From the NCBI GenBank assembly GCA_014529385.2, contig CM043969.1:18710446-18774445 (forward strand): a stretch of DNA of 64,000 nucleotides, in the 5' to 3' direction. This document shows positions 22,740 through 35,152 of this stretch, one piece after another. A program made the translations under genes and the position numbers. The notes under the pieces were generated by a model, which was not told the origin of the DNA, made no database searches, and worked only from the letters and a program-made list of their open reading frames with translations. This stretch comes from Adiantum capillus-veneris. Taxonomy: Eukaryota; Streptophyta; Polypodiopsida; Polypodiales; Pteridaceae. Each line of letters opens with the position of its first letter. Within the stretch, counting starts at the first letter, position 1.

Positions 22740-23960
22740 TGGAGCAAAAGACGTCGTGCGCACACTCACACACCCAGACATCTTAACACAACACAAGGGG
22801 TTTACTTAAATTCCATCCCTCACTCACCACCACACAAGAGGTCAATGAAAATCCTCCCCACAATCCCCATTCAAACTCCAAACACCTCGACCTACAAGCC
22901 CTTTCCTGCCCGCAGACACTACAAGGTGAGTCGAGTTGATCAACGCTTAAAATCACACTCGATGTTGACCCAAATATACAAGAAAAACCATCAAAAAATA
23001 AAAAAATCTAGCCACAAAAGGCCTCTCTCAAACCATTGCAAAAGCTTCGCCAAACTCCACTCTCTTGGACTCTTTGGAGTAGCACCAACCCTAAAGGCAC
23101 CGATACAGATTCACATAGTCTTGCAGAAAGCCGCACCTTCTTCCCTTGATTCCTCGTGCACACACATCCATGGAAACTTCAGAACTTCCATAGACTCTCC
23201 CAAGTGAAAAATTGAAGATAGAAAGCTCTCATTCACTCCTCCACACACTCGAAAACAGGACGCGAACGCGATGGAACTGCACTACAGTACCTGTAGGAAC
23301 CCTGCTTCCTCCCACACACAAAGAGGTGAAACTACCAAGACTTGGCTTCAAAAATTCTCCCTCAGCTAGAACATTCACGACACCGTGAGTGATGTGGCAA
23401 TTTGAAGCATTTTCACACCATTTTGGGCCATTTTTGACCCTTTTTGACCCAGTTTTGATCCTCGACGGGCATTTTTTGTGGGAAAAACCCCAAACGGACT
23501 CCAAAATTCACCAAATTTTGTGCGCTTGATCCTTGATACCCAAAGAACTTTTCCACATCCCCACATTCCATTTTTGACCACTTTTAGGGTGGTGCACACA
23601 TCACCGCAAATCAGGCACCGTAAATAGACAGTTATTGCATGTCCCAAACTTCTTGAGTGGGACGAGAGTGCCCGTACTTGTCTCTTGCATTATTTACATT
23701 TTAGAAAGTTCAAACACATTCTCTAGAGCTAAGAGACGCCGCCAAGAACCATATCCAAGGCCCCGATACCCTATCCAAGCATGTACTCGTGTCTGACTCT
23801 GCTGGCACGCGAACCTGACTATTCACAATGTGTACACGCTGCGTCTTTTTTAAAACTTGAAACCACTTTGAAAAGCTCCCAACTGCATGTATATACATCT
23901 TTTTGTACATACGAACATGCATATACACGCTACTTTGTACATGCCAAAAGCGGTCTATCA
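22740..23960 (-). repeat. 3' LTR of element C
   Basis: Plus-strand ends are TGGAGCAAAAGAC and AAGCGGTCTATCA. It is collinear with 43333-44563 throughout. The inner edge (23961-23976) is the complement of polypurine AGAGGGTGGGCAATGA, shared with element L. Confidence 0.9.
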
Positions 23961-24286
23961 TCATTGCCCACCCTCTAGGTAGAGCATTTATGCTCAACCA
24001 AGAGACTATTTGCATCTGGAACCACATCGCTCACAAAATATTTTTTCAATCTATAACCATTTATTTTATAGCACAAACGTTCCCCTGACAGTTTGTCCAA
24101 CTCACATGTGCCATTAGGAAATACATGCTTCACACTGTATGGACCCAACTATTTGTCCCTCGACTTCTTTTTAAAAGTAAAATCCAAGCGAGAGTCATAC
24201 TTCATCACCAGATCTCCCTCTTTAATTTCTTTCTCTGGTAGCCTCTTATTCATTTTCTCCATCCCTGTCTCTGCTTGTTAAAGATG

Positions 24287-25289
24287 TTAATCACTGGCTT
24301 TCTCCCTATTCATACGCAACAACTCTAGAGAAAAAATTATTTCCTGCAGCTTGTCATTATGCGAACCTTGCATTTTGCATAGCAATTTGAAGGCATCCAA
24401 CTGCACATGTATAGGCATAAGAGCTTCCTTTCCATAAACAAGCTTATATGCTATAAATTGTGTCGACACTCTATACGCAGTTCTATAAGCCCACAAACAA
24501 TTTTCCAAGTCCAAGTCCCACTCTTTAGGATGCTCTCTAGCATACTTTGATAGCATCTTCACAATTTGACCATTACAGTTTTCAACCAGCCCATTGCGTT
24601 GTGGGTAGTAAGGAGAAGAATGCCTATGCTGAATCTTCAATTTCTCCATGAGAGCAGCAACAAGCTTTCCCCTAAACCCTGGTCCACAATCGGAAATGAT
24701 AACCATAGGAGCTCCAAACCTGCAACACACCTGTTCATACAAAAAAGAGGCCACTCTTCCGGCTGTTACGTCTTTTACCGCTCTTGCCTCCACCCATTTT
24801 GTTAAATATTTCCACAGCCACAAGGATATACCTTTTGCCATTTTCGGTCCTTGGCATTGGACCTACAACATCCACTCCCCTTTTTGCAAATGCATCAAAA
24901 GACATTACAGCTTTTTGAGGCTCAGCCAAAAGCTTTTGATTTGCAAACAGTTGGCATTCATGGCATGACTTGCACCAAAAATAAGCATCTCTCATCATAG
25001 AGGGCCAACAATAACCTGCTCTCAAAACATGAAAGACAACCTGATCCTTGCCTTGATGGCCTGTTTCTTCATGGTAGTGCTCCAAAATCAAGCCTATCTC
25101 TTCTTTGTAGGGCACTTTTCTCAAAATGCTATCCTTGCCACCATAAAGAATGAGACCCTCACCTACCAATGTGTAGTTTCTTGCTTTTGCAACTATTATC
25201 TTACACCGAATCTTTGACATGCCCTCTAGACATTTCCCTTTACCTAGAAATAATTCTACATCTTGCAATGATTCCCTTCCGGCATACAA
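24287..25289 (-). pseudogene. Integrase of Tat-like element C
   Basis: This enzyme would join element DNA to the host chromosome. Two overlapping frames cover it. The first (25289-24735) has the zinc-binding part (HYHEETGHQGKDQ ... CKSCHECQ) and the first catalytic region (KRGVDVVGPMPRT). The second (24841-24287) has VIISDCGPGFRG with the second Asp and PQRNGLVENCNGQI with the Glu, about 35 residues apart. A frameshift near 24800 separates the two. The C-terminal part continues in broken form to about 24060 (CELDKLSGE). No chromodomain is seen, as expected for Tat. Confidence 0.92.
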
Positions 25290-25429
25290 GGCTTCCTTGA
25301 ACTTTCAAGGAGCTACCAAGGCATCTAACTGTCCCTAGCCAACTCATCAGCTTCTATATTCTGCTCACGAGGAACATGCTTAAAATGTATCTTCTTAAAC
25401 TCATGCAAAAGATTCTTGATGCCATAGAA

Positions 25430-25712
25430 TCACTTCTTCAAATTTTCTTTCTTAACATTCCACAAACCAAACAACTGATTCATGACTAGCAACACATCCC
25501 CTTTTTCAATGACCCTCTTCAATCCAAACTCAACACACTGCTTCAACCCAAGGAAAAGAGTGAGATACTTGGCCTCATATTTACTTTTAGCTTCATCAAG
25601 ATCGTAAGCTCTAGAAACAATTACATCGCCTTTTGGGTTCTTAATGACTACCCCACCACTTTCCTTTTGAAGAACTTTCCTGTTTGCACCATCAAACATC
25701 ATTGTATACGCA
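25430..25712 (-). pseudogene. Second (archaeal-type) RNase H of element C
   Basis: The minus strand reads YTMMFDGANRKVLQKESGGV, with the first catalytic Asp in FDGA, then AKSKYEAKYLTLFLGL with the Glu (YEAKY) and VIEKGDVLLVMNQLFG with the second Asp. This is the extra RNase H found between RT-RNase H and integrase in plant Tat elements. The start is cut by insertion B at 25712/34567. A few residues of the frame at its N-terminal end are the target duplication and B sequence. It ends in a stop at 25430. Confidence 0.85.
25708..25712. repeat. Target duplication of element B, left (ACGCA)
   Basis: ACGCA here and at 34567-34571 on the other side of B. Confidence 0.9.
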
Positions 25713-27311
25713 TGTAACAATTAATGGCCTAGTAACTTGTGTGTAGCGGCGAATAGCATGAACATAGTGAGCATTTCATTAGAATAGATTCCTAATGAGA
25801 TTAACAAGAGTGCTTGGGTGGAGAAAGCAACAAAAAGCATAACACCTAGTTAGATAGCATGGACAATACTTCAAAAGAGAGAGAAATTAAGCAATTGACA
25901 ATAGTTGAGGACCCGATTTGCATGGAGTCCGTCCCCCCTCCAAAAGGCTTTGTATTATGGTTTCTTCCATCAAGAGAGACATTTCACAATATAATTCTTT
26001 GTGTTCCCTCAATACTAGCTAGTGCAATGAAGATGGAAACTTCATGCACTAAGCAAAACACTTATCAAACACAACATCAATTCCCTCACGATCTCAGACC
26101 CAAGACCTCACACACCTTCGAAGGTGGTGAGAGCTAGCGGGGTATAAAAGTAGATTGAGAGGAAGGAGTATTCTTACGAGAAAGATGCACATCTCCTCAC
26201 CTAATCACTCATATTAGCATAGCTTAGCTTAGTAATTAGCATGGTAGAGGAGATGAGCATGCATTGAAGCTTGGCTCTTGGTTGGATTCGCATCACAAAG
26301 CCAAGAGTTGTTGATGTAGGCCTCCCTTCTCACAAGCTTGGAGTAGGTGGTAAGCTTTCCATTAAATCTTCAGAAGGAGAAAGAGTCTTATTTGCTTCAC
26401 ACATGAGATTGTGTGAGTGTGTGTGTGTGTGTGAAAATGCCTTGCAAAAATCAGCCCCCCCTCTCTCTCTTGGTCGACCCCTCTTGCTATTTGCTCATCC
26501 TCACACCTCATGGGACCTCCCCAGGCCTAGCCAATGGAAATTAAGCAGCATAAGTGATAGTCTTTTGACATGTGTCCCCCTTTCCCCTTTTGTGAGAGCT
26601 TTAGGTAATTACTTAATTCAACTAAACTCTCATTGGACCCCTTTGCCTCCTGGCCAATAAGAATCAAGCAAGGCATTGGGCTGCTGAATGCTCATTGGAC
26701 CCCTTGGGAGACTGTCCAATAGTCTTTTAGAGAGCTTAATTCTTATTGGTTCTTTTTGTTAAGTGTTTTTAAATTAATTCAACTAGATTTACTCTAGCTT
26801 AATTCTCATTGGTCCACCTCCAAGGCCATCCAATAGAAACTGAGTACACCTTGTGGGCATCTGGGCTAGGGAGTTGACATGTGTCCCTCATTCCCTTTGT
26901 GTAAAGGGAGCTTGTGTGTGTGTGTGTGTGTGAGTTTCTCTCTCATCCCCTAATTGCAAGGCTCACCCCCTCCTATGTAGGGATTGCCAAAGAATTTTGG
27001 GACACACACAAAGCATCCAATTCCCCCAATGTTTGACCCTTGGACACAACCTTTGAATTTTGGAACCTTAGCATTTTGGAAGTCTTAATGGGCTGAACCT
27101 TAGGGTCTTTTAAGCCCATTGTTGCACATGGCTCTTTTACAGATGGCCCCCCCTTTGGATCTCTATTTTCCCTCCTTTGGATCCCTACTGTGGCCGGTCT
27201 GCTAGCTTAACCAATATTCTAGCTTTTTCTCCCCTGGCACTTCCCCATATTAAATGATCAGTTTAACATGAGAAATTCATTTAGGAGAATTAGATATTGA
27301 TTATTATGACA
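25713..27311 (-). repeat. 3' LTR of chromovirus B
   Basis: TGTAACAATTAATGG ... ATTATTATGACA. It is collinear with 32997-34566 and with LTR A without its DNA transposon. It contains (GT)n runs near 26417 and 26915. Confidence 0.94.
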
Positions 27312-27663
27312 TTACACCTCTCTTGAAATCATAGTCGTCCTCGAGTGTGGGGTACAGAAGATAAAGCATATTCACTAGTCCGTTTCTTAGCGGGTAGAGG
27401 ATCCCTATGTTACCCTAGGACATCATTCCACAATGGATGACTAGTTCATTTGGCGCTTGAGAGCCTGAGGCTGCCGCAAGCATGTCTGCACATTAGTCCT
27501 TTCATCTTCCGTAGTAGATTGACAAGCTCTACTTGGTGTTCGGGAGACGTCGTCTCCGCAAACTTGATCTAAGCATGCATACTACTTCGTTTTTGTGCAT
27601 AATAAAGAAAAAGAGAGTCTTATAAGACAAATTTTTGCTCATTTTTAACATTTGTACATTTGC

Positions 27664-29186
27664 TTACTCTAGGGAAGCATTGTAAGCATTGACAAGGTTT
27701 AGGTTATCCTTTAATTGTATGCCTTGCATCCATCTAGCACCTTCAAAAGGATAATTCTTAAACTTAATAAGATATCGTCGGATAGTCTTAACGCCTCTTA
27801 GTACCTTGTCTTCATGTCGGAGAATGGACTCCTGTTGCATCACCTCTTCTTGGTCCTCGATTTTCGGTGGGTCTTCAATAGTTGGTTCTCCTTGGTAAGG
27901 CTTTACTAGGCTCACATGGAAAGCATTGTGTATGAGCCAATGACTGGGCAACTTGAGTTGATAGGCCATCTCATTGATTGGCCTAAGAATCTGAAAAGGA
28001 CCATAGTACCTTTTTGCTAACTTACCATAGTACTTTTGGTGTCCCGTAGGATTCTTGCCCGTCGTGTGCCTTAATCGAGCCTTGGGAAATTTTAATAAGA
28101 CCCAATCATTTTCTTTAAAGTCTTGGGATTTTCTATGCTTGTCAGCAGCAACCTTTTGCCTTTGCTGTGAGATAGAGATAGCATTCTTAATCTTTTGGAA
28201 AGATTCTTGTAGGTCTCGGCTATACTCATCTGTAGCGAAGATCTTCCCGTGTACCTTAAGTAGCAAGGGACTTTTTGATCTTCCCTCAATTACCTCAAAA
28301 GGTGCTTTTCCCGTGGAAGTATGTACAATGTTATGGTAGGCATACTCCACTAAGGGTAAGTACTTCTCCCATTGGGATCTTGATCTACTTCCGTTACATA
28401 GGCTTTTAGTAGATCGAGAATTGTTAAGTTATCTATTTCGCTTTGGCCATCCGTTTGCGAGTGATAGGCTGAAGAGAAGTTTAGCCTTGTTCCTAAATTC
28501 TCAAAGAGACACTTCCAGAAATTACTGGTCATTCTAGGATCTCTATCCGACACTATGGACATTGGCAAGCCATGGTACTTGAAGATTTGTGAAATGAAGA
28601 GGGTTGCCATTTGATGGGCTTTGATAGTCTTTTTGACAGGTATAAAATGAGCTTGTTTACTGAACCTGTCCTCTATCGTCCATATTCCCGTATTCCCATG
28701 GATAGACTTAGACAATCCAAAGATAAAATCCATGGATATGCTCTCCCATGGTGAATTAGGGATTGGCAAAGGTTGAAGCAATCCAAGTTGCTTCCCTCTA
28801 TCAAACTTTGTCTTTTGGCATACCGCACATTTAGAAACATACTCTTGTATGTTTGCTATCATGGTAGGCCAATAGAAATATGTTACAATCCCTTTTAGGG
28901 TAGATTGAATCCCTCTATTCCCTGCATGAGGAGGAGCATGAGATTTATACATTACTTTCTCACGTAGTGACCTAGTAACGCATAGTCTATTGCCGTAGAG
29001 AAGATAACCATCTTGTATAGTAAATGGTTCCTCTTTCTTCCCTAGTGCAAGGGCTGAAATCACATCTTTAAAATTGGGATCAATAGAATACTCATCTATC
29101 ATAGAAGATAGATCATTGTGAGTTGCTATCGAAACCGCATTCACTCTCGGCCGTCTTGAGAGTGCATCAGCTACTTGATTATGCAT
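27664..29186 (-). pseudogene. Integrase with chromodomain of element B
   Basis: The first frame (29186-28350) has the zinc domain (HAPPHAGNRGIQSTL ... CAVCQKTKFD) and the catalytic core (SMDFIFGLSKS, SIVSDRDPRM, SQTDGQSEIDN). After a frameshift near 28350-28395 the second frame (28350-27664) has the integrase C-terminus (KYYGKLAKRYYGPFQIL). Its last 60 residues form a chromodomain, EEVMQQESILRHEDKVL ... TIRRYLIKFKNYPFEGARW. Chromodomains in this position are thought to direct insertion to particular chromatin. It is the least damaged integrase in the window. Confidence 0.94.
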
Positions 29187-30420
29187 CTAGCAATGTGAGC
29201 AATATGAAAAGAAAATTGCGAAAGGAAATTTGCCCACCTCATTTGTTTGTCAGAGAGCTTGGTCTGCGTCATGAAGTACTTAAGACTTTGGTGATCTGTC
29301 CGGAGAATGAAAGGAGTCCCCAATAAATAGTGCTTCCATGAGTTGGCATGTAGAACTGCAAGGAGTTCCTTTTCATATATGCCTAGAGCTTGCTCAACAA
29401 GGTCGAGCCTTCGAATTTCATAGCCTATGGCGTGGCCTTCTTGAAGCAAAACAGCTCCAAGGAAATCACCACGAGCATCACATTGGGCCTCAAATGGCTT
29501 TGAGAGATCCGGTAGTGTAAGCACAGGTTGAGAGATAAGCTTTTCTTTAAGCTTTTCGAAAGCATTTTTCTTCTTGGCAGACCATGTGTACCTAATGTTT
29601 TTCTTTGTTAGGTCATATAATGGTCCTGCTATTAGTGAGAAATTTTCTATGAAGCGTCTATAGTATGCACACATACCTATAAAGCTTCTTAACTCATGAA
29701 GATTCCTTGGTTTAGGCCATCCTTTTATTACCTCTAACATTGATGGATCCATTTGGATGCCATCTTGAGAGATAATGTGACCTAAATATTGAATCTCTTG
29801 TAAGAAAAATTCACTTTTCTTTCGATTAATATAAAGTTTATTCTCTCTTAGAACTTGAAATATTACCTGGAGGTGTCGCTTGTGTTCGTCTAATGACTTA
29901 GAGTAGATGATAATATCATCAAAGAACACTCCAGTAAAGGTTTGGTGAGGTCTGAATAGCTTCTCCATCAAGCGGGTGAATGTGGCTGGTGCATTGGTCA
30001 AGCCAAAAGGCATGACAATGTATTCATATAGACCAAACGTAGTGCGAAATGCGGTCTTTACAATGTCTTGATCAACTATCCTTATTTGATGATAGCCACT
30101 TTTTAGGTCAATCCTACTGAAGTAGGTGGAGCCTTGTAGCTTATCAAATAGGTCTTCTACCTTGGAACGGGAAACCTATTTTTGATAGTGATCCTATTTA
30201 GTGCTCTATAGTTGACACATATACGATATGTGCCATCTTTCTTTTGCACTAGTAGCACAGGAGAAAAAAATGGAGATGAGCTAGGCCTAACCATGCCCTT
30301 CTCAACTAACTCATGCACTTGCCGCATAATCTCCTCTTGTTGAGCTTGAGAAACTCTATAAGGAGGTTTGTTAGGCGGTGAAATTCCTGGAAGAAGTTCA
30401 ATTGCATGGTCATCATTGCC
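29171..30420 (-). pseudogene. Reverse transcriptase and RNase H of element B
   Basis: Frame 30013-29171 starts in the conserved MPFGLTNAPATF segment and has the catalytic box FFDDIIIYSK, the thumb and connection, and RNase H (CDARGDFLGAVLLQEGHAI; YEKELLAVLHA; LRTDHQSLKYF). The N-terminal RT (30420-30014) is readable in shifted frames ([32 protein letters not shown]). A frameshift lies near 30170-30190. The first catalytic Asp of RNase H is present. The right end joins protease through a TGA at 30421 where Arg is expected. Confidence 0.93.
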
Positions 30421-31461
30421 TCATTTAGGAGGTAGCTCACAAGCGATGTCGTCAATAAAGACATCTTGAAACCCCTTGAGAAAATTGGATAACTCTAATT
30501 CCTTTTGATTGTGTATATTTTCTTTTGCTAAAACATTAGGTTCATTTTGAGAATCTTTAACAAAAATCATGTACACGGAAATAGAGCTCTTTATTGACGT
30601 GTTGAAAGCTTGTGTATGTACAATGGGTATAGTGTTACCCATTTCCTTAGCATCTATATACATATCTTTCCTTGAACTTAAAGGAGATTCTCCTTTCAGG
30701 GAAACATTGGCAGCCATGCAATCAAACCATGGTGCCCCTAGGATTACATCCTCATGCTTGAGAGGAGAGATAAAGAAGTCCTCTTTGTCCACATAGCTTT
30801 GGACATGGAGCCTCAATTTTCTAATTAAGGGAGTGACTGAAGCTTCTTGCCCCTTGAAAGCACCATCTGTGGGTAGGACATCTCCCATCTTGTAGGCTTG
30901 TATGCCTAGCTTGGTGGCCAACTCTATAGATATAAAATTGTGAGTAGAACCAGGGTCAAAGAGAATAAAAGCATCATGTTCTCTTACATTTCCCCAAGCA
31001 TGGCATAGAGGAGATCCTTTGTGGTGAGTTTCCTCCTCTTGGATTTTGACCAAGGTAGCTCTAGGAGGATCATGGCAGTTGTTCTTTAGAGGACAAGCGC
31101 GATACGCATGCCCTTGTTCGTCGCACTTGAAACATCGGTTATCCTTTTGATAACGCTCAAGCTCTTCAGGAGAGAGTTTATTTTTGCCTTTATAAACTCC
31201 CTTCTCTTTAGATTTGTTGGAGTTGCCCTTAGGAGACTTTTGGACATTGTCCTTCCCCTTAGGCTCATTGGAACACTTGTTTTCAAGGGGCTTAGAATTC
31301 CTCTTAGTCCTTGTTTGGAAATTGATTCGAGAGGCCACCATAGTATGATGTATTACCGCCGATATGGTGCCTGGCCTTTGGGAGTTGACATACTCCGCCA
31401 TTTCTTCGGTTAAGCCCGCACAAAATTGATGCTTTTTCTCTCCAAAATCCAACTTTTTCAA
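30421..31461 (-). pseudogene. Gag C-terminus, zinc knuckle and protease of element B
   Basis: This 346-residue frame opens inside gag (KLDFGEKKHQFCAGLTEEMA). It passes a basic linker to a knuckle, CFKCDEQGHAYRAC (CX2CX4HX4C), and then the protease with active site FILFDPGSTHNFIS. The middle residue of the usual Asp-Ser/Thr-Gly triad is Pro. I recall D-P-G in some plant gypsy proteases, so it may not be inactivating. The flap and second half (GAPWFDCMAANVSLKG) follow. Confidence 0.92.
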
Positions 31462-31688
31462 GACAGTGGCTTTGAGTTGTAGGTCCCAAAACTTGTCTAC
31501 ATATTTGTGGATGGATTAATAGGGAGAGAGCTTCAAGCTTCGCCATTCGGTGAGTACTTTGTCTTTGGCATCGGTGGCCAAAAACTACTTCATATTGGAA
31601 GCTCTTAAAGCTTTCCATGTTCGTGGAGCTTCACCATTGGCCCGTAGGCTAGACCACCATTGTCTGGCGGACTTTTGAAAGTGCATAG

Positions 31689-32579
31689 CTACATGGCGTA
31701 GCTTAGAGGACTCCGGGAAGCCCTCATCTCCAAAGGCCACATCAAATTGTTGGATAAAGGCCAAGACTTTGTCCGTAGCACCAAAAGTGCCATCGTAGGT
31801 AAGGAAAGAGATGCTCTTCCCTCTCTCTTTGAACTTCTAAAGCTTGTATGACCTCTTCCACGCGGATAGGATTTCCTATGGCCTCTTCTTTTTGATAATT
31901 TAAAGTTTGCACCGTCACTTTCTTCAGAAGATGAAGAATTTGAGGAAGATGGAGAAGACGGTGACCTCTTTCTCGCCTTTTTCTTGCCTCGATCTTCGTT
32001 GTCTTGACTATCACTTTCATAAGAGGAAGAGGATGAAGAAGATGGAGAAGAGGGTGTCCTCTTTCTCGCCTTTTTCTTCTCTTGCTTTTTGTCATCCCTC
32101 TTTGAAGTATGGTGTGGGGAAGTATGCAATGATCTTCTCCGTTTTGGAGGTGATGGAGAGCGTTTAGCCTGCTGTCTTCGTGGAGCCATCTCCGCCGAGG
32201 TGGTAGGAGACTCACTTCTTTCTCGTTCCTTCATTGGAGGCTCTTGAATTCTCCTTTGAGAAGGAGATGCGTCATCAAGGAGAAAATTTCTGAGCCCTTC
32301 ATAGGGATCCTCTTCTTCTTCCCGAATCGGAGAGAGACCTCTTTTGGAAGTCTCGCAAGGAGGATTCCTAGGTGTTCTCTCGTCATGGTGGGGAGCTTGG
32401 AGAATCCCATGAGCACGAAGCTGCCATTGCACTTCACTTTGGAGGGATGGATTGCACATAGCTTGTTGAAGCCTAGAAACAAGATATTTAACAAGCATCG
32501 GGGCATCATTAGTAGCTTGCTCATTAGCAAAATCAAAGTTATCAATATTAATTTCACTCTCTTTACTATTGTCAACCAT
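31689..32579 (-). pseudogene. Gag N-terminus of element B with Ser/Lys/Arg-rich repeat
   Basis: The frame begins MVDNSKESEINIDNFDF at 32579, about 400 bp inside the 5' LTR. Residues ~130-235 are a low-complexity, SR-like region with a duplicated block: KKKARKRTPSSPSSSSSSS and KKKARKRSPSSPSSSNSSS, each followed by an acidic stretch. Beyond about residue 245 the frame shifts into non-gag sequence. The true gag continues in another frame (VAMHFQKSARQWWSSL-like sequence near 31620-31700) to the next segment at 31461. The basic-serine region may bind nucleic acid. That is inference. Confidence 0.85.
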
Positions 32580-32983
32580 TCTAACAACTTTTAGGTGTAA
32601 ACTTTTTAGGTGTACTTTGGCACTTCAAGCCCTAGTTGCTACTCCTCTTTACCCCTTTAGAAAAAGCACTCAAGCTATTGTACCCGTGGCTCGAATACCA
32701 TTAATTGCAAGGAATAGAAGAGAGGGTCGTTCAACACCAAAACATCACCGACTCCTGTCAAGCTTCTAATAGCTCAATAGTGGTTAAGCTGTAGGCAAGC
32801 CCAGTAGGACTCCACTATTAAGACCATAGCTCTCGACGGTGATGCCCCGTTAACTGCACAAAGGCAGACGCACTGCAAGGCTGAAAAATCCCTATTCTAC
32901 TTACTCACATGCAATTAATAGTACCAACCATTTATATCTAGCTTGAGGACCTCCCTTCTTCAGCAAGAAAAGAGAAACCTTGT

Positions 32984-32995
32984 GCTCTGATACCA
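32984..32995 (-). promoter_or_regulatory. Primer-binding site of element B
   Basis: Minus strand TGGTATCAGAGC lies one base inside the 5' LTR and is identical to the complement of plant initiator tRNA-Met. Confidence 0.93.
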
Positions 32996-32996
32996 A

Positions 32997-34566
32997 TGTA
33001 ACATTTGGCCTAGTAACTCACGTGTAGCGGAAAATAGCATGAACATAGTGAGCATTTCATTAGAATAGATTCCTAATGAGATTAACAAGAGTGCTTGGGT
33101 GGAGGAAGCAACAAAAAGCATAACACCTAGTTAGATAGCATGAACAATACTTCAAAAGAGAGAGAAATTAATCAATGGACCGGATTTGCATGGAGCCGGT
33201 CCCCCCTCCAAAAGGCTTTGTATTATGGTTTCTCCCATAAAGAGAGACATTTTACAATACAATTCTTTGTGTTCCTTCAATACTAGCTAGTGCAATGAAG
33301 ATGGAAACTGCATGCACTAAGCAAAACACTTATCAAACACAACATCAATTCCCTCATGGTCTCAGACCCAAGACCTCACACACCTTTGAAGATGGTGAGA
33401 GCTAGCAGGGCATGAGAGTAGATTGAGAGGAAGAAGGAGTATTCTTACGAGAAAGATGTACATGTCCTCACATAATCACTCATATTAGCATAGCTTAGCT
33501 TAGTAATTAGCATGGTAGAGGAGATGAGCATGCATTGAATCTTGGCTCTTGGTTGGATTTGCATCACAAAGCCAAGAGTTGTTGGTGTAGGCCTTCCTTC
33601 TCACAAGCTTGGAGTAGGTGATAAGCTTTCCATTAAAGCTTGAGAAGGAGAGAGAGTCTTCTTTACTTCACACATGAGATTGTGTGTGTGTGTGTGTGAA
33701 AATGCCTTCCAAAAATCAGCCCCCTGTCTCTCTTGGTCGACCCCTCATGCTATTTGCTCTTGCTAGCATCCTATTGGAGCTCCCCAGACTTAGCGAATGG
33801 TAATTAAGCAGCATAAGTGATAGCCTTCTGACATGTGTCCCCCTTTCCACTTTTGTGAGAGATTTAGGTAATTATTTAATTCACCTAAACTCTCATTAGA
33901 CCCCTTTTCCTCCTGGCAATAGGAATTAGGAAAGCCATTGGGCTGCTGAATGCTCATTGGTCCCCTTGGGAGACTGTCCAATAGTCTTCTAGAGAGCTTA
34001 ATTCTTAGTGTTTCTTTTGTTTTTTAAATTAATTAAACTAGATTTACTCTAGCCTAATTCTTATTGGTCCACCTCCAAGGCCATCCAATAGGAATTGGGT
34101 ACACCTTGTGGGCATCTGGGCTAGGGAACTGACATGTGTCTCTCATTCCCTTTGTGTAAAGGGAGTTTGTGTGTGTGTGTGTGTGTGAGTTTCTCTCTCA
34201 TCCCCTACTTGCAAAGCTCACCCCCTCCTATGTAGGGATTGCCAAAGACTTTTGGGACACACACAAAGCATCCAATTCCCCCAATATTTGACCCTTGGAC
34301 ACGACCTTTGAATTTTGGAACCTTAGCATTTTGGAAGTCTTAATGGGCTGAACCTTAGGGTCTTTGAAGTCCATTGTTGCACATGGATCTTTTACAGATG
34401 GCCCCCCCTTTGGATCTCTATTTTCCCTCCTTTGGATCCCTACTGTGGCTGGTCTGCTAGCTTAACCAATATTCTAGCTTTTTCTCCCCTTGCACTTCCC
34501 CATATTAAATGATCAGTTTAACATGAGAAATTCATTTAGGAGAATTAGATATTGATTATTATGACA
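32997..34566 (-). repeat. 5' LTR of chromovirus B
   Basis: TGTAACATTTGGCC ... ATTATTATGACA, followed by target duplicate ACGCA at 34567-34571. Confidence 0.94.
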
Positions 34567-35152
34567 ACGCATCTATAATATCTACTTCCATTCCATGATC
34601 ATCCTTGTCAACCGTTGGGTAAGATGGAAGCTCCCCTCCCTCATGTACCACTATGTCTGCCAGGTGAGCTTTAACAGAATGATCCACTTTAAACTCAAAC
34701 TCATACTCTTGAAGCTCCAAAGTCCACTTTAAGATGCACTTGCTAGGCTGCTTCAAATGTTGTACTACATTCGGCAAAAGGTTTGATGTGGTGAGCACAT
34801 AGAACTTTTGGGGCCACAAATAGGTTTTGAACCTGCGACAAGCAAGAACCAAGGTGAATACCCACTGTTCCATTTCTGTGTAGGAGAATTTTCTTACATT
34901 CATCATCTTGCTCTCAAAATAAACTGGCTTGAAGTTCCTTCCCTGCTTTTGTAAGAGAATAGACCCAAAAGCTAGTGACCCCACACTAATAGATACATAG
35001 AAAATCGATTGCAAGTAAGGAGGAGTCACTGTTGGTAAAGCACATAGTACCTCCTTGATACCATCAAAAGCCTGTTGCATGTCTTCATTCCACTCAAACC
35101 CTTGAACTCTTTGACTCAATTTTTGGAGAGGATACACATACTGACATAGCAT
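34567..35152 (-). pseudogene. First RNase H of element C
   Basis: The frame 35152-34559 covers the RT connection (QRVQGFEWNEDMQQAFDGIK) and RNase H (FYVSISVGSLAFGSILLQKQ; EMEQWVFTLVLACRRFKTYL; NLLPNVVQHLKQPSKCILKW). The first catalytic Asp appears replaced (YVSISVG where YVDAS-like sequence is usual), a loss typical of the first RNase H in elements with a second one. The last residues run into the B insertion. It is in the same frame as RT upstream, with stops near 35258 and 35153 between. Confidence 0.88.

Larger units (their letters stand above)
25713..34566 (-). mobile_element. Complete Ty3/gypsy chromovirus B
   Basis: The 8854-bp element on the minus strand has a 5' LTR at 32997-34566 (1570 bp), a 3' LTR at 25713-27311 (1599 bp) and the target duplication ACGCA on both sides. 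The primer-binding site TGGTATCAGAGC (32984-32995 in reverse, one base from the LTR) is an exact initiator tRNA-Met match. A purine-rich stretch (AAGAGAGG) precedes the 3' LTR. Domains run gag with CCHC knuckle, protease, RT, RNase H, integrase and chromodomain. The two LTRs differ by several short indels as well as substitutions. In places the 3' LTR looks closer to LTR A than to its own partner. It is nested inside the RNase H region of C. Confidence 0.96.

Noticed and set aside
23229-23647. Minus-strand frames 23229-23504 and 23375-23647 as genes
   Set aside because: They lie wholly inside the 3' LTR of element C, and the same frames recur in its 5' LTR (about 43684-44252). They are non-coding LTR sequence.
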